This document shows, piece after piece, positions 36,671 through 46,586 of a DNA stretch of 64,000 bases. A program made the position numbers and the translations under genes. This DNA is from Mycobacterium kubicae (GTDB lineage Bacteria; Actinomycetota; Actinomycetes; Mycobacteriales; Mycobacteriaceae). The notes below the pieces were generated by a model. The model was given only the letters and a program-made list of their open reading frames with translations, was not told the origin of the DNA and searched no databases. The number at the start of each line of letters is the position of its first letter. Position 1 is the stretch's first letter. The DNA lies in the NCBI RefSeq assembly GCF_015689175.1, contig NZ_CP065047.1, positions 4,836,001 through 4,900,000 on the forward strand. Direction: 5' to 3'.

Positions 36671-37482
36671 CCGGCGAAGAAGTCGAGCAGCAACCCATTG
36701 ACCACCGAGGGCTGCTCGATCTGCGGGCAATGCCCGGCACGGTCAACAACGACCGAACGCCCGCCTGGGATCGCTGCGGCGATCTGTGCCGCCCAACCCG
36801 CCGGCAGCAACTTGTCGTTGCCGCCCTCCACGACCAGGGTCGGCACTTTGATCCGCTCGTACGCCCGTGCACTGGACGGGGCAGCGGGCGGGGCGGCACC
36901 GGGACGCCGAAACCGCGCTGCTGCCACCGCCTCCCAAGCGCCCGGCGCGACACTTGACTCGAAGCGGCGACGCACATACTCCTCGTCAGCGGGGTACCCG
37001 GCGTCGTAGAACAACGCCTCGACGATGCTACGCATCCCCGTCAGAGATGCGTCGTATTGCTGCAGCGCCTCGAAGTGCCGGTTCTGTTGAATCTCCCCGC
37101 CGCCACAAATGATCACCATGCTGCGCACCGGCAGCAACGGCTGTGCAGATGTCGCGTCGGTGAGCAGATTGATTGCCCCCATGGAATTTCCGACGAAGTG
37201 GGCCGTGCCGACGCCAAGTAGCTCGCAGAACCGCGCGACGTGCCGAATCCGCATCGCTCGGCTGGCGACGAAGTCGATCACCTTCGCCGATTGACCGAAC
37301 CCGAGTTGGTCGGGCGCCAACACCCGATAGCGCTCGGCGAGCGCGTCGATGTTGCGTTCCCAGCCAAGCTCGGCGCTGGCGCCAAATTCACCGCCATGCA
37401 ACAACACCACCGGGTCGCCATGTCCAGCCTCCAGATAGCTGGTCACCAAGCCGTCGACGAGAACGGTCTTGCGGTCGATCAT
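36667..37482 (-). CDS. Alpha/beta hydrolase
   Basis: 271 aa from ATG 37482; its ATGA overlaps the stop of the cyclase-family gene. Nucleophile elbow FVGNSMGAIN (Ser), oxyanion motif LLHGGEFGAS, acid in VEGGNDKLLPAGW and catalytic His in DRAGHCPQIEQP. Resembles meta-cleavage product hydrolases (MhpC/BphD type). Last gene of the minus-strand aromatic run, which already has one MhpC-like hydrolase at 44913, so the two may act on different intermediates. Confidence 0.88.
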   Translation of the reverse strand: MIDRKTVLVDGLVTSYLEAGHGDPVVLLHGGEFGASAELGWERNIDALAERYRVLAPDQLGFGQSAKVIDFVASRAMRIRHVARFCELLGVGTAHFVGNSMGAINLLTDATSAQPLLPVRSMVIICGGGEIQQNRHFEALQQYDASLTGMRSIVEALFYDAGYPADEEYVRRRFESSVAPGAWEAVAAARFRRPGAAPPAAPSSARAYERIKVPTLVVEGGNDKLLPAGWAAQIAAAIPGGRSVVVDRAGHCPQIEQPSVVNGLLLDFFAG

Positions 37483-38468
37483 TTGAGGGCGATGGGATTG
37501 ACCGGCGATCCGACGGCGCCGGTGATTCTCAGCGGCGGTGCGACGAGTTGAAACTCGTAGACACCGTCGGCCGCGCAGTCGTCGGCCAACGCGGTGAGAT
37601 CCCAGTACTCGCCGAGCATCAACCCCATATCGCGCAAGCACAGCAGGTGCAGAGGTAAGAAAGCACCGTCGACATCGGGCACCAGATCTTCCACCTGCAA
37701 ATTGTCGGAAGCAACCGCCGCGACTTCATGGTCGTGCAGCCACGACGCGCACCGCCAGTGCAGTCCGGAGAAGGGCTCCGTCTTGTTGCCGGTCTGCAGA
37801 AATCTCGTCCACCAGCCTGTGCGGATCAGCACTATGTCCCCGCGCTCGATGGTCACGCCCTGCGCCCGAACCACATCGTCCAATTCATCCGGGGTGATCG
37901 GGTTGCCTTGTTCGAGAAACACATTGGCTCCCCGATGACGGACGAGATCGAGCAGCACTCCTCGCGAGGTGATGCCCTTGGCGTCGACCTTGTCGATGCC
38001 GCAGTGGTATGCGCCCAGGCTCGTCACTGACCCAGCCGGATACCCGTTGTAGAGCTTGTCTTCGTAATAGACGTGCGACAGCGCATCCCACTGGGTGGCC
38101 GCCTGCACCGGCATGATGATCATGTCTTCGTTGAAGCGGAAAAGGTTGTCGACGAGGTAGCCACCTATCTGCTTGGCCGTCGGGTTCTGCGCCCAGCCTG
38201 GCCCGTATTGGGCCAGCGTATTCACGTCGCCACCGTCCACCGTCATCACCAGGATGGGATTGTGCCGGAACTGAAAAGCGCCCTGCGGACCCGAGGATCC
38301 GAAATCGACCCCCAGCGGGAAGACTTTGCCGTGCCGCACCAGGCTCGCGGCTTGCTGCACTTTCTCGGCGGTGATGAAATTCAGCGTGCCGAGTTCGTCG
38401 TCGTCACCCCACCGTCCCCAATTACTGAGATCTTTTGCAATGCGGCGGAACTCGGTCATGCTGGCCAT
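37479..38468 (-). CDS. Cyclase family protein (kynurenine-formamidase-like)
   Basis: 329 aa. The family normally shows HxGTHxDxPxH for metal binding; here the segment reads VQAATQWDALSHVYYED, keeping Asp and the last His but with Gln for the first His and for the second. TVDGGDVNTL and RTGWWTRFLQTG are other family segments. Start ATG 38468 follows GAGGAAGGGTAGCC. Family members hydrolyse amides, lactones or cyclic ketones. In this run it may open or hydrolyse a ring product, though the changed ligands make the chemistry uncertain. Confidence 0.85.
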   Translation of the reverse strand: MASMTEFRRIAKDLSNWGRWGDDDELGTLNFITAEKVQQAASLVRHGKVFPLGVDFGSSGPQGAFQFRHNPILVMTVDGGDVNTLAQYGPGWAQNPTAKQIGGYLVDNLFRFNEDMIIMPVQAATQWDALSHVYYEDKLYNGYPAGSVTSLGAYHCGIDKVDAKGITSRGVLLDLVRHRGANVFLEQGNPITPDELDDVVRAQGVTIERGDIVLIRTGWWTRFLQTGNKTEPFSGLHWRCASWLHDHEVAAVASDNLQVEDLVPDVDGAFLPLHLLCLRDMGLMLGEYWDLTALADDCAADGVYEFQLVAPPLRITGAVGSPVNPIALK

Positions 38469-38470
38469 GG

Positions 38471-39280
38471 CTACCCTTCCTCGAGTTCACGGGCGATCGC
38501 CGCACCCAAGTTTCCGCCGTCTACCCATACGACTTGGCCCGAAATGTAACCGGCGGCATCGCTATTGAGGAACGACAGGACCGCCGCCTGCTCGGCGGCA
38601 TCCGATACCCGGCCCAGGGGTTTGGGTATGTCGTCGAGGAAGCCTTGCCCGTAGGCGGTGCGCAACTGGTCCAGAATCGGTGTCTCGGTGACACCCGGCC
38701 CGGTGCAGTTGATTCGAATGCCACGTGCACCCAGGGCGGTGGTCATTTGCATGCTGTACAGGATGATGGCTTCCTTGGACAATTGGTAGCCCGTCCCCAC
38801 GGCTTCGGGGTGGCGCCGGCACCAGTCGATGCCGTCTTGCATGGTGGTGGTGCGCAACAGCGGCGCCACCTCCTGCAGATGCTCCCGGTACTGTGCCGCA
38901 GCCAGCGAGGACACGCTGACGATGGCCGACCCCGCCGACATCTTCGGAATCAGCGCCTCGGTGAGTTGACGCAAGCCCAAAAAGTTGACCGTGACGACCA
39001 GTAAGGGATCACCGATGCCCGACGACACGCCGGCCACGTTGAACAACGCGTCGATGGGGCCCTCGAGAGCAGCCACGGCGTCCTCGATCGAGGCCGGGTC
39101 GGCGAGGTCAATCTCGTGGAAGTCGTTCAACCCCAACGCTGGCGGGCGTCGATCCAGACCGATGACCTGCGCACCGAGCTCGGTGAGCTGGCGCACCAGC
39201 TGCGCGCCGATGCCTGAGGCACATCCGGTTACTACGGCACGGCGACCGTCGTAGCGCCACCGCGCGTCACAGCCATCCAA
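38471..39280 (-). CDS. Short-chain dehydrogenase/reductase (3-alpha-HSD-like)
   Basis: 269 aa. VVTGCASGIGAQLVRQL cofactor motif, NVAGVS in DALFNVAGVSSG (typical of 3-alpha-hydroxysteroid/carbonyl reductase SDRs), catalytic Tyr/Lys in GYQLSKEAIILY, and ISGQVVWVDGG at the end. The start codon is TTG at 39280 with GAGG ahead. Sits between the luciferase-like and cyclase genes and only 2 bases from the latter. Probably oxidises an alcohol of the pathway substrate. Confidence 0.88.
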   Translation of the reverse strand: MDGCDARWRYDGRRAVVTGCASGIGAQLVRQLTELGAQVIGLDRRPPALGLNDFHEIDLADPASIEDAVAALEGPIDALFNVAGVSSGIGDPLLVVTVNFLGLRQLTEALIPKMSAGSAIVSVSSLAAAQYREHLQEVAPLLRTTTMQDGIDWCRRHPEAVGTGYQLSKEAIILYSMQMTTALGARGIRINCTGPGVTETPILDQLRTAYGQGFLDDIPKPLGRVSDAAEQAAVLSFLNSDAAGYISGQVVWVDGGNLGAAIARELEEG

Positions 39281-39307
39281 CGGGCTGCCTCGGCAGGTCT
39301 TCGCGTG

Positions 39308-40612
39308 TCACTTACCTTGCTGCTCTTTCAATCGCTGCGCCGCCTGAACCCGGCCTTCGTTGATCTCGGCCATGGCCTCCGGGATCTCACTAGCGGTGAA
39401 CTTACCTCCGCGACCGGTCGGCAGACCGCCGAACGAGTAGTGTTCGTCGAATGGTGGTGCGGTCGATTCGGGTCGGCGAGCTTCGACTTTCTCGATGACG
39501 GGCGCCAACCGCGTTTTCTTCTCGGCCACCGCTTTTTCGTCGCGTTCGATGAACTCGGGCAGCACCTCTTTACCCATCAATTCGATGGATTCCATGGTGC
39601 CCTCGTGGCTGCGCGGGTTGAGCAACAGGATGATTTCGTCGACACCGCTTTCCTCATAGCCGCGCAGAAATTCGCGCACCGTGGCCGGTGAGCCGATGGC
39701 GCCGCGGCCCGGGCCGTACGCCAGCGTCGGGTCCTTCTCCACCTCTTCCAGGTAGCGGTCCCAAACCCCGGTCCGCCCTGGGGTGTGCACACCGGTCATG
39801 TAGTAGTGCATGATGCCGAACGAGAAGAACCCGCCGCCTTTGCCAAGCCGATCGAGGGCCTGTTCGTCGGTCTTGGCGACCATCATCGACAAGTCCCCAC
39901 CGATGGCCAGGATGTTCGGGTTGATTTGCGGCGTGACCGGAACCCCACTCTCCTCGAATTCCTTGTAGTAGCCGTTGACCCGCTCGGTGAGGGGTCCGGG
40001 GCCGGTATAGGCGAAACTCAATGCGCCGATGCACTTTTGCGCCGCCATCTGTACGCTGGCCGGCCGCGTGCACGCTACCCACACCGGTGGATGCGGCTTC
40101 TGCATGGGCTTGGGGATGACGTTTCGGGCCGGCATCTCGACGTGATTGCCCTTGAAACCGGAGAACGGCTCCTCGATCATGCAACGGATCGCCACCTCGA
40201 GCGCTTCCTCCCACTGCGCGCGTTTGTCCGCGGGATCGATATTGAAACCGCCCAATTCACCCACCGACGACGATTCTCCGGTGCCGAACTCCACACGACC
40301 GTTGGACAGCAGGTCAAGGGTGGCGATGCGCTCGGCCACTCGGGCGGGATGGTTCACCGCCGGCGGCAGGTGCATGATGCCGAATCCGAGCCGGATGTTC
40401 TTGGTCCGCTGACTTGCCGCAGCCAGGAAGATCTCCGGCGCGGTGGAATGGCAGTATTCCTCGAGGAAGTGGTGCTCGGTGAGCCAGACGGTGGAGAACC
40501 CTGCCCGGTCGGCGGCCTCGACCTCGTCCAGGCACTCCTGCAGTAATGCCCGTTCGTCGTCGGGCTGCCAGGGTCGCGGCAGGGCGAACTCGTAGAACAG
40601 CGAAATCTTCAT
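39308..40612 (-). CDS. LLM-class flavin-dependent monooxygenase
   Basis: 434 aa luciferase-like TIM barrel. Opens KISLFYEFALPRPW, then FSTVWLTEHHFLEEYCHST, RIATLDLLSNGRVEFGTGES and WVACTRPASVQM, all family signatures. Acts with reduced FMN (or F420) supplied by a reductase; none is adjacent. AGGAGGTAGCA precedes the ATG. In this run it may perform a Baeyer-Villiger-type or hydroxylation step on the substrate before ring cleavage. Confidence 0.92.
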   Translation of the reverse strand: MKISLFYEFALPRPWQPDDERALLQECLDEVEAADRAGFSTVWLTEHHFLEEYCHSTAPEIFLAAASQRTKNIRLGFGIMHLPPAVNHPARVAERIATLDLLSNGRVEFGTGESSSVGELGGFNIDPADKRAQWEEALEVAIRCMIEEPFSGFKGNHVEMPARNVIPKPMQKPHPPVWVACTRPASVQMAAQKCIGALSFAYTGPGPLTERVNGYYKEFEESGVPVTPQINPNILAIGGDLSMMVAKTDEQALDRLGKGGGFFSFGIMHYYMTGVHTPGRTGVWDRYLEEVEKDPTLAYGPGRGAIGSPATVREFLRGYEESGVDEIILLLNPRSHEGTMESIELMGKEVLPEFIERDEKAVAEKKTRLAPVIEKVEARRPESTAPPFDEHYSFGGLPTGRGGKFTASEIPEAMAEINEGRVQAAQRLKEQQGK

Positions 40613-40614
40613 TG

Positions 40615-42357
40615 CTACCTCCTAGGAGAATCAAGGGTCCGTGTAGCGCCGTGAGCGGCAAGGTGTTTGGCCGCGACGAAACCGAAGGTCATCGCTGGAC
40701 CGATGGTTGCCCCGGCGCCCGCGTAGCTGCGGCCCATCACCGCCGCCGACGTGTTACCCACCGCGTAGAGTCCGGGCACGACGGTGTCGTCGGCCCGCAG
40801 CACCCGGGCATATTCGTCGGTGCGCAGACCGCCCGAAGTGCCCAGGTCACCCAGGACGATTCGGAAGGCGTAGTACGGCGGGTCACCCAACGGATACAGG
40901 TTGGGGTTGGGCAGGGTCGGGTCACCGTAGTAGTTGTCGTAGACGCTGTCGCCGCGATTGAAGTCATCGTCGTGACCGCTGCGCGCCAACTCGTTGAAGC
41001 GCGAGGCGGTTTGGCGCAACGCGGCGGCCGGAACGCCGATCTTGGCCGCCAGTTCATCCCAGCTCGTGGCGGCTTTGACCACCCCCGACTCGAGCCAGGC
41101 CGGCGGTATCTTGCGGCCGGTCGGCACCGGGGCTCCGGGGACTTTCGGGATGGGCAGGTGCCCACCGATCACATATCGGTTGAAGGAGCGGTGATCGGTG
41201 ATCAGCCAGCACGGGATGTGCGTGACACCGCACTTCTGGCCATCGATCATCGCGTGGCCGAAGTCCATGTACGGCGCCGCCTCGTTGACGAAGCGCTTGC
41301 CCGCACCGTTGACGATGAATTGAGCTGGCATCATCCGCTCGTTGAGCATGAATTGCATGCGGCCGTCGGGCCATTGCATGGCGGGGAACCACCACGCCTC
41401 GTCGAGCAGGTCGGCGGCCGCACCGACTTGCTGGCCGGCCCGGATGCCGTCGCCCATGGCCGCCGGATTGCCGAAGCTCCAGTCCTGCTCCACCGCAGGC
41501 TGGTGTTCTTTGCGCCAAGCCAAGTCGTGGTCGAATCCGCCGGTGGCCAGGACAACCCCGCACCGCGCCCCGATCCGCTCGACACCGCCGCCCCGATGGA
41601 CCACTGCCCCCGTCACGGAACCTCCTGTATCCGTCAGCAGTTCGGCCATCGGGGCATCCAGCCACAGCGGGATGCCGCGGTCGCGCATGGCCAGTCGCAA
41701 CCGCGCCGCCAGGGACTGGCCGATCGCCGCCATGCGCTCGTTGAACACTCTGGCGCGGACCATTCGGGTGATCAGCTTGAGCAGCACGCCTTTGCCGGAC
41801 CAGGATTGCCGGATGCGGTAGAACGATCGCAACTCTTTGGGACCCAGCCAGATTCCCTTGGGCGCCAGGGCTAAGGGCTGCAGCAGTGTCTGTTCGTCGG
41901 CACCGAGTTCGCGCAAATCGATGGGCGGCACATTGATCGTGCTCCCGAGCGCGGATCCACCGGGCAACTCCGGATAGTAGTCGGCATAACCCGGCTTCCA
42001 GACGAATTCCAGCCAGGGCGAGAGCTGTTCCAAGAACTCCAGCATCTGCGGGGCCGACGTGACGTACTGCCGAATTCGCGCCTCGCTGACCAGCCCCTCG
42101 GTGATGTGCCGCAGGTATTCGACAACGCCCTCGGGCGAGGGCGCATAACCTTCCCGGCGCTGAGCGGGTGCACCTGGCACCCAGATCCCGCCACCGGAGA
42201 GGGCGGTGGAACCGCCGAAGTGACTGGACTTTTCCACCACCAAGGTCTGCAGACCGGCGTGGTCAGCGGTCAGGGCGGCCGTCATGCCACCGCCGCCCGA
42301 CCCGACGACCAGCACGTCGACAACGTGGTCGAAGGTGCCCGTTCCGGCGGCGGTCAT
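40615..42357 (-). CDS. FAD-dependent oxidoreductase, 3-ketosteroid delta1-dehydrogenase-like
   Basis: 580 aa. FAD motif [38 protein letters not shown], and C-terminal [19 protein letters not shown], the characteristic KstD/fumarate-reductase-type pattern including the Tyr of the SYxGxG loop. It would dehydrogenate a cyclic ketone to make it more aromatic. The ATG overlaps the mhpB stop by 4 bases, so it is coupled to meta-cleavage genes. A second such enzyme is at 46587. Substrate is likely a cyclohexenone-like or polycyclic compound, not necessarily a steroid. Confidence 0.9.
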   Translation of the reverse strand: MTAAGTGTFDHVVDVLVVGSGGGGMTAALTADHAGLQTLVVEKSSHFGGSTALSGGGIWVPGAPAQRREGYAPSPEGVVEYLRHITEGLVSEARIRQYVTSAPQMLEFLEQLSPWLEFVWKPGYADYYPELPGGSALGSTINVPPIDLRELGADEQTLLQPLALAPKGIWLGPKELRSFYRIRQSWSGKGVLLKLITRMVRARVFNERMAAIGQSLAARLRLAMRDRGIPLWLDAPMAELLTDTGGSVTGAVVHRGGGVERIGARCGVVLATGGFDHDLAWRKEHQPAVEQDWSFGNPAAMGDGIRAGQQVGAAADLLDEAWWFPAMQWPDGRMQFMLNERMMPAQFIVNGAGKRFVNEAAPYMDFGHAMIDGQKCGVTHIPCWLITDHRSFNRYVIGGHLPIPKVPGAPVPTGRKIPPAWLESGVVKAATSWDELAAKIGVPAAALRQTASRFNELARSGHDDDFNRGDSVYDNYYGDPTLPNPNLYPLGDPPYYAFRIVLGDLGTSGGLRTDEYARVLRADDTVVPGLYAVGNTSAAVMGRSYAGAGATIGPAMTFGFVAAKHLAAHGATRTLDSPRR

Positions 42358-43292
42358 GTGCTTGTCGCCGTTCTGATGGCGAAGCCGGCGATCAGTTCCG
42401 GAGCGTTCTTGTAATAGCGCACCGTGGTCCGGTAAGGACCTGCGGTGGTCAGGGCCCCGAAAGCCGCCACCCAGGTGCGTATCTCGTGCGCCGAGGTGCC
42501 TCCTTCATGAGTGATGAACGAATTCGACCACTGGTCAAGATCGTCCAGGTGGCCTCCGTCGATCAACTCCAGGAATCGTTGGTCCCAGGCAGGGTTGAGT
42601 GGCTGCAGGTCGCTGTCTCCCCCGGCGAAGCGCTTGGCCGCCTCGACGACGGCGGTCTGCCGAACCTGCCGCTGCTCGACGGTCATCGCTCGACCGTGCA
42701 CGATGCGTTCGACGACCGCGGGGGCCGCTGTGGCGAGGGTGGGCACCGGCGGACTGTGCGAGAGCCCACCGGAGCCGACGACGAGCACCCGCTTATCCAG
42801 GCGAGCCACGAAGTTGCCGACGGCGACACCCAATGCCCGGCAACGATGTAACGGGCCCAGCGGAGTCGCGATGGCGTTGATGAACACCGGTAGCACCGGA
42901 AGCGCCGTCGCCGATCCGAACAACTTCTCCAGCGGTTGGACGGTGCCGTGGTCGACGTCCATGCTCGCCGACACCGCGACGTCCACACCGTCGGTGAGTA
43001 CGGCCTTGGCGCAGTCTTCGGCGATGTCCTCCGGCACGTCCAACGGTCCGGCGTGCGTCCCGTAGTCACCGACACCGTTGGCTCGCAACCCGATACAGAA
43101 CGGTGGCATGGCTTTGTAGAAGAACCCGTTGTAGTGGTCCGGGGAGAAGATGACGACGAGTTCCGGATCATAGGCGGTGACGAATTCGCGCGCTTGGGCA
43201 ATGGCGGTGTCGATCTCGTCAAGCAGGGCCTGCGACGGCCCCGCTAGATTCAGCAGTGGGCTGTGGGACATACAGCACAGTGCCAGCGTCAT
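42354..43292 (-). CDS. mhpB: Class III extradiol ring-cleavage dioxygenase (MhpB: 2,3-dihydroxyphenylpropionate 1,2-dioxygenase)
   Basis: 312 aa, very close in length and pattern to E. coli Mhp[43 protein letters not shown] with the acid/base His115, [12 protein letters not shown] with the second His, and KSTHEIKTWVAAF-like [15 protein letters not shown] region. Fe(II) enzyme that opens a catechol ring next to one hydroxyl. Start ATG 43292 with GGAGGAGGTG about a dozen bases ahead; this start lies 74 bases inside the 3' end of the mhpA gene. Next to MhpA- and MhpC-like genes, so the substrate is probably a 3-(2,3-dihydroxyphenyl)propionate-like catechol. Confidence 0.9.
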   Translation of the reverse strand: MTLALCCMSHSPLLNLAGPSQALLDEIDTAIAQAREFVTAYDPELVVIFSPDHYNGFFYKAMPPFCIGLRANGVGDYGTHAGPLDVPEDIAEDCAKAVLTDGVDVAVSASMDVDHGTVQPLEKLFGSATALPVLPVFINAIATPLGPLHRCRALGVAVGNFVARLDKRVLVVGSGGLSHSPPVPTLATAAPAVVERIVHGRAMTVEQRQVRQTAVVEAAKRFAGGDSDLQPLNPAWDQRFLELIDGGHLDDLDQWSNSFITHEGGTSAHEIRTWVAAFGALTTAGPYRTTVRYYKNAPELIAGFAIRTATST

Positions 43293-44913
43293 TTCCGACT
43301 TCACCTCCTCCCGGCTTGAGGTCGAGGGTGTCCAGCAGCGCACTACTCAGTTCCGGTGCCAGCGCCGCGATGCAGGCGCCGGCGATGCAGCGGTCCGGCC
43401 GCAGGAACACCACCGATTCGGTGTGTGCGTCGAACCAGGCTTTCACCGCCCCGGATCGATCACCCACGATCACCACGTCCGGATCGTCGTGTCCGGTCCA
43501 GTGCAACTGCGTCAACGGCCGTAACGCAACAAAGCGCGCGCCCAGCGCCTGCCAAGCCTCGAACGCCTCGGCGCCGAGAATCTTGCGGGGATTGTTGTTC
43601 CAGCACAACACCGCGAACCAGGTGCCCAGCACGTCGTCGAGCAGCACGTTCTGTTGCTCGCGAGTATCTACCCGCGGCTGCACGAACAACGTGCCCACTG
43701 GCGACCCCGGACTGCGCGGCTCGGGGTGCGCGACGGCGCCGCGTTCGTAGCGCGGCATCGGCTTGAACCGCATTTCGAGCACATACCGCTTGAGCGACGG
43801 GACAATTGAGCCGGATCGCACGATGAGGTCGCGGGCCCGGGCGACCGTGCGGTTGGTCGGTGATATGACGCGACCCACCATTGTGGACAGGTCGATCATC
43901 GCCCGGGCGTGCTTGCGCCGCTCCACGTCATAGGTGTCCAGCAGCCCATCGCCGGCCTGACCTTTCACCACCGCCGCCAGCTTCCAACCCAGGTTCGCGG
44001 CGTCGCGGATGCCGCTGTTGTAGCCCTGCCCCTGCCACACCGGCATCAGATGCGCGGCATCACCGGCCAGCAGCAATCTGCCGCTGCGGAAGGCACCGGC
44101 GATGCGGGAATGGTGGGTGTAGACCCGGCGCCGGATCACTTCGACCCGGTCCGGGTGCGGCACCATCCGCGCGAGCATCTGCCGGAGAAACGCTGGGTCC
44201 TCGGCTTGCTCGTCGGACTCGTCGGCGTGAATCATGAATTCGAACCGGCGGATTCCGTGGGCGATCGAGATGGAGGCATACGGACGTTGCGGGTCGGCGC
44301 CGACCTCGCTGTTCGGGTGGCCCAGTGGGTCGTTGGCGATGTCGACGACCAGCCACCGCGTCGGTGAGGTGGTGCCGTCGAACGAGACCCCCATCATCGC
44401 GCGGGTACGGCTGCGCCCACCGTCGCAGCCGACGACGTAGTGCGCCTGCACCGCAACTGGATCCGCGCCACCGAGTTCGACGGTCACCGCGTCCGCGCCC
44501 TGCTCGCAAGAGATCATCGGACGCTCCCACCACACTGCGACGTGGTAGAATCTGCTCAGCCCGCCCAGCAATTCCGCGTCGACCAGCGGTTGCACAAAGC
44601 CGTTGCGCTTAGGCCACCCGAAACGTGCATCAGGAGGCGCCATCTCGGCGAGTATGCGACGCTTGGCGTCGAAGAACCGCAGGATCTGGTTGGGCACGGT
44701 GTGCGGCAGGACGCGGTCCACCACGCCGATCGACTGAAAGGTGCGCAACGCCTCGTCGTCCAGGCCGACCCCGCGGGGATAGTCGATCAGCGTCGACCGC
44801 TCTTCGACCACCAGGGTCCGCACTCCCTGTAGGCCAAGGATATTGGCCAAGGTCAGCCCGACCGGTCCGGCGCCGACCACCACGACGTCGAAATCAACCT
44901 CGGCCGCGACCAT
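43219..44913 (-). CDS. mhpA: FAD monooxygenase, MhpA-like (3-(3-hydroxyphenyl)propionate hydroxylase)
   Basis: 564 aa, PHBH-fold hydroxylase with a C-terminal thioredoxin-like extension. [17 protein letters not shown] cofactor motif, [22 protein letters not shown] motif [12 protein letters not shown], and [20 protein letters not shown]. Adds a hydroxyl ortho to a phenol using NAD(P)H and O2, giving the catechol that MhpB cleaves. ATG 44913 overlaps the stop of the MhpC-like gene by one base; its 3' end overlaps mhpB by 74 bases. Confidence 0.9.
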   Translation of the reverse strand: MVAAEVDFDVVVVGAGPVGLTLANILGLQGVRTLVVEERSTLIDYPRGVGLDDEALRTFQSIGVVDRVLPHTVPNQILRFFDAKRRILAEMAPPDARFGWPKRNGFVQPLVDAELLGGLSRFYHVAVWWERPMISCEQGADAVTVELGGADPVAVQAHYVVGCDGGRSRTRAMMGVSFDGTTSPTRWLVVDIANDPLGHPNSEVGADPQRPYASISIAHGIRRFEFMIHADESDEQAEDPAFLRQMLARMVPHPDRVEVIRRRVYTHHSRIAGAFRSGRLLLAGDAAHLMPVWQGQGYNSGIRDAANLGWKLAAVVKGQAGDGLLDTYDVERRKHARAMIDLSTMVGRVISPTNRTVARARDLIVRSGSIVPSLKRYVLEMRFKPMPRYERGAVAHPEPRSPGSPVGTLFVQPRVDTREQQNVLLDDVLGTWFAVLCWNNNPRKILGAEAFEAWQALGARFVALRPLTQLHWTGHDDPDVVIVGDRSGAVKAWFDAHTESVVFLRPDRCIAGACIAALAPELSSALLDTLDLKPGGGEVGNDAGTVLYVPQPTAESSGAVAGPA

Positions 44914-45776
44914 CAACGCCCCAGCAAGAAGTCGATGTGCAATTGATTGAACGTCTTGGGGTCCTCGTACTGCGGCCAGTGACCACAACCGGTCATGACC
45001 TCGAACCGGGCACCGGGAATCATCGACGCGATCCGGCGGCCCTCCGGCACGTCGGCCGTGGGATCGTCACTGGTCCACAGCACCAGTGTCGGCGCAGTGA
45101 CGGCGCCGTATTCGTTTGGCCCCAACAAGTTTCGGGCGCGTATCTCGGGGTCCTGCAGCGCCATGATGTCGCGCATCGCGCCGACGAATCCGGGTTGGCG
45201 GTAGATCCGCTGGCGGCTGGCGACCAGATCGTCGTAGTCCTTCGACTTGTCGGCCATCAACCACTTGATGCGCGCCTGCACGGTGTCCCAAGACGGATTT
45301 TCCGCAGCCGCCATGGACAATTCGATGATTCGTTTCATCACCGCCGGATCGGCCTGCGACCCGCCCGCGGTGTTGAGGACCAGTCGGTCGATGACATCGG
45401 GGTGGTCGACGGCCGCCCGCGCGGCCACCCAGCCACCGAGCGACTCACCACTCAGCTTGATCTTCTCCGCCCCGATACTGCGCACGACGGCCATCAAATG
45501 CTCCACATAGTGCGGGATTTCGAGCGGGTGACCCGGCTTGTCGGTGTAACCGTGGCCCAACATGTCGATCGACCAGGTCCAGAAATGTTCGGCGTGCGCG
45601 GCCAGATTGCGGACATAGGCTTCGGCGTGGCCGCCGGATCCGTGCAACAGCACCAGCACCGGCCGGCCGGGATCACCGGCCCGTAGATATCGGGTCCGCA
45701 CTCCCTCGGCGTCGAGGTAGCCCTGGGTGAAGGCGACGCCTTGCAGATCGCTCCACACGCTCTCGAACTCGGCCAC
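44913..45776 (-). CDS. Alpha/beta hydrolase, MhpC-like meta-cleavage product hydrolase
   Basis: 287 aa. Oxyanion motif [20 protein letters not shown], nucleophile [14 protein letters not shown], acid in [11 protein letters not shown], catalytic His in [12 protein letters not shown]. This is the C-C bond hydrolase pattern of the MhpC/BphD family, fitting hydrolysis of the ring-opened product of MhpB. First gene of the minus-strand run, with the dyad-rich IclR promoter region just upstream. Confidence 0.9.
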   Translation of the reverse strand: MAEFESVWSDLQGVAFTQGYLDAEGVRTRYLRAGDPGRPVLVLLHGSGGHAEAYVRNLAAHAEHFWTWSIDMLGHGYTDKPGHPLEIPHYVEHLMAVVRSIGAEKIKLSGESLGGWVAARAAVDHPDVIDRLVLNTAGGSQADPAVMKRIIELSMAAAENPSWDTVQARIKWLMADKSKDYDDLVASRQRIYRQPGFVGAMRDIMALQDPEIRARNLLGPNEYGAVTAPTLVLWTSDDPTADVPEGRRIASMIPGARFEVMTGCGHWPQYEDPKTFNQLHIDFLLGR

Positions 45777-45811
45777 GGTGCCTTTCCTACCGGAAATCAG
45801 GTTCTCGTCTT

Positions 45812-45850
45812 TGCGATATTTGGTGTGCTAATATCGCACAACAATGTGCA
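45812..45850. promoter_or_regulatory. Nested dyads in the mhp/IclR divergent promoter
   Basis: TGCGATATT (45812-45820) and AATATCGCA (45830-45838) are perfect complements 9 bases apart. Overlapping them are TGTGC-N7-GCACA (45824-45840) and GCACA-N4-TGTGC (45836-45849). The region is AT-rich compared with its surroundings and separates the catabolic run (start 45776) from the IclR gene (start 45894). IclR-family proteins bind such palindromes as dimers or tetramers. Confidence 0.65.
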
Positions 45851-45893
45851 TTATATACAGAGCTTTGCTCTCCCGAGAAGGCCTGTCAAGGCC

Positions 45894-46571
45894 GTGACGG
45901 GTTCCGGGACGGGCTCACAGACGCTGGCCAGAGGACTGACTGCGTTGCAATTGGTAGCCGCGTCCCCCCGCGGCCTGACCATGCAAGAGGTCGCCGACCA
46001 GGTCGGAGTGCACCGCACCATCGCCTACCGGCTGCTCGCGACGTTGACTCAGTTCCGCCTGGTGTCCAAAGGCGAAGACGGGCGCTATCGACCGGCTGCG
46101 GCGCTGGCCGTGCTGGGCGCGTCGTTCGACCACAATGTGCGGCAGTTGAGCCTGCCGACGCTGCGCACCTTGGCCGACACCCTGGGCACCACGGTTTCGC
46201 TGCTCGTTGCCGAAGGCGACGAGCAGGTGGCCGTTGCAGTCATCGTGCCCACTCAGGTCGCTTACCAGCTCGCCTTCCATGAGGGCAGCCGATATCCCTT
46301 GGACCGGGGTGCGGCCGGGATCGCCTTGCTGGCGAGCATGCCCCCGCGGCCTGGGGAACGGGACCTGGTGGCCGTCGCCCGTGAGCGGGGCTGGGTCACC
46401 ACCCACGGCGAGATCGAGCCCAATACGTACGGATTGGCGGTGCCGGTACCTCGACCCGCCCCGTCACCGCCCACCTGCATCAACCTCATCTCGCACCGAG
46501 AAGACGTGGTGCTGCGCGGCAGGGACGCGGTGGTCACCGCCGCCAAGCAACTTTCCGCGGTGCTGAGCTGA
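45894..46571 (+). CDS. IclR family transcriptional regulator
   Basis: 225 aa from GTG 45894; upstream in-frame codons run through the operator and are unlikely. N-terminal winged helix: QTLARGLTALQLVAASPRG, TMQEVADQVGVHRTIAYRLL, and C-terminal ligand domain with PLDRGAAGIALLASMPP and the short end VTAAKQLSAVLS. IclR proteins typically sense an aromatic intermediate and activate or repress the divergent operon. Here it would control the mhp-like run and the KstD-like gene that follows by 15 bases. Confidence 0.9.
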   Translation: MTGSGTGSQTLARGLTALQLVAASPRGLTMQEVADQVGVHRTIAYRLLATLTQFRLVSKGEDGRYRPAAALAVLGASFDHNVRQLSLPTLRTLADTLGTTVSLLVAEGDEQVAVAVIVPTQVAYQLAFHEGSRYPLDRGAAGIALLASMPPRPGERDLVAVARERGWVTTHGEIEPNTYGLAVPVPRPAPSPPTCINLISHREDVVLRGRDAVVTAAKQLSAVLS

Positions 46572-46586
46572 AGGGGATTCGAGGGC

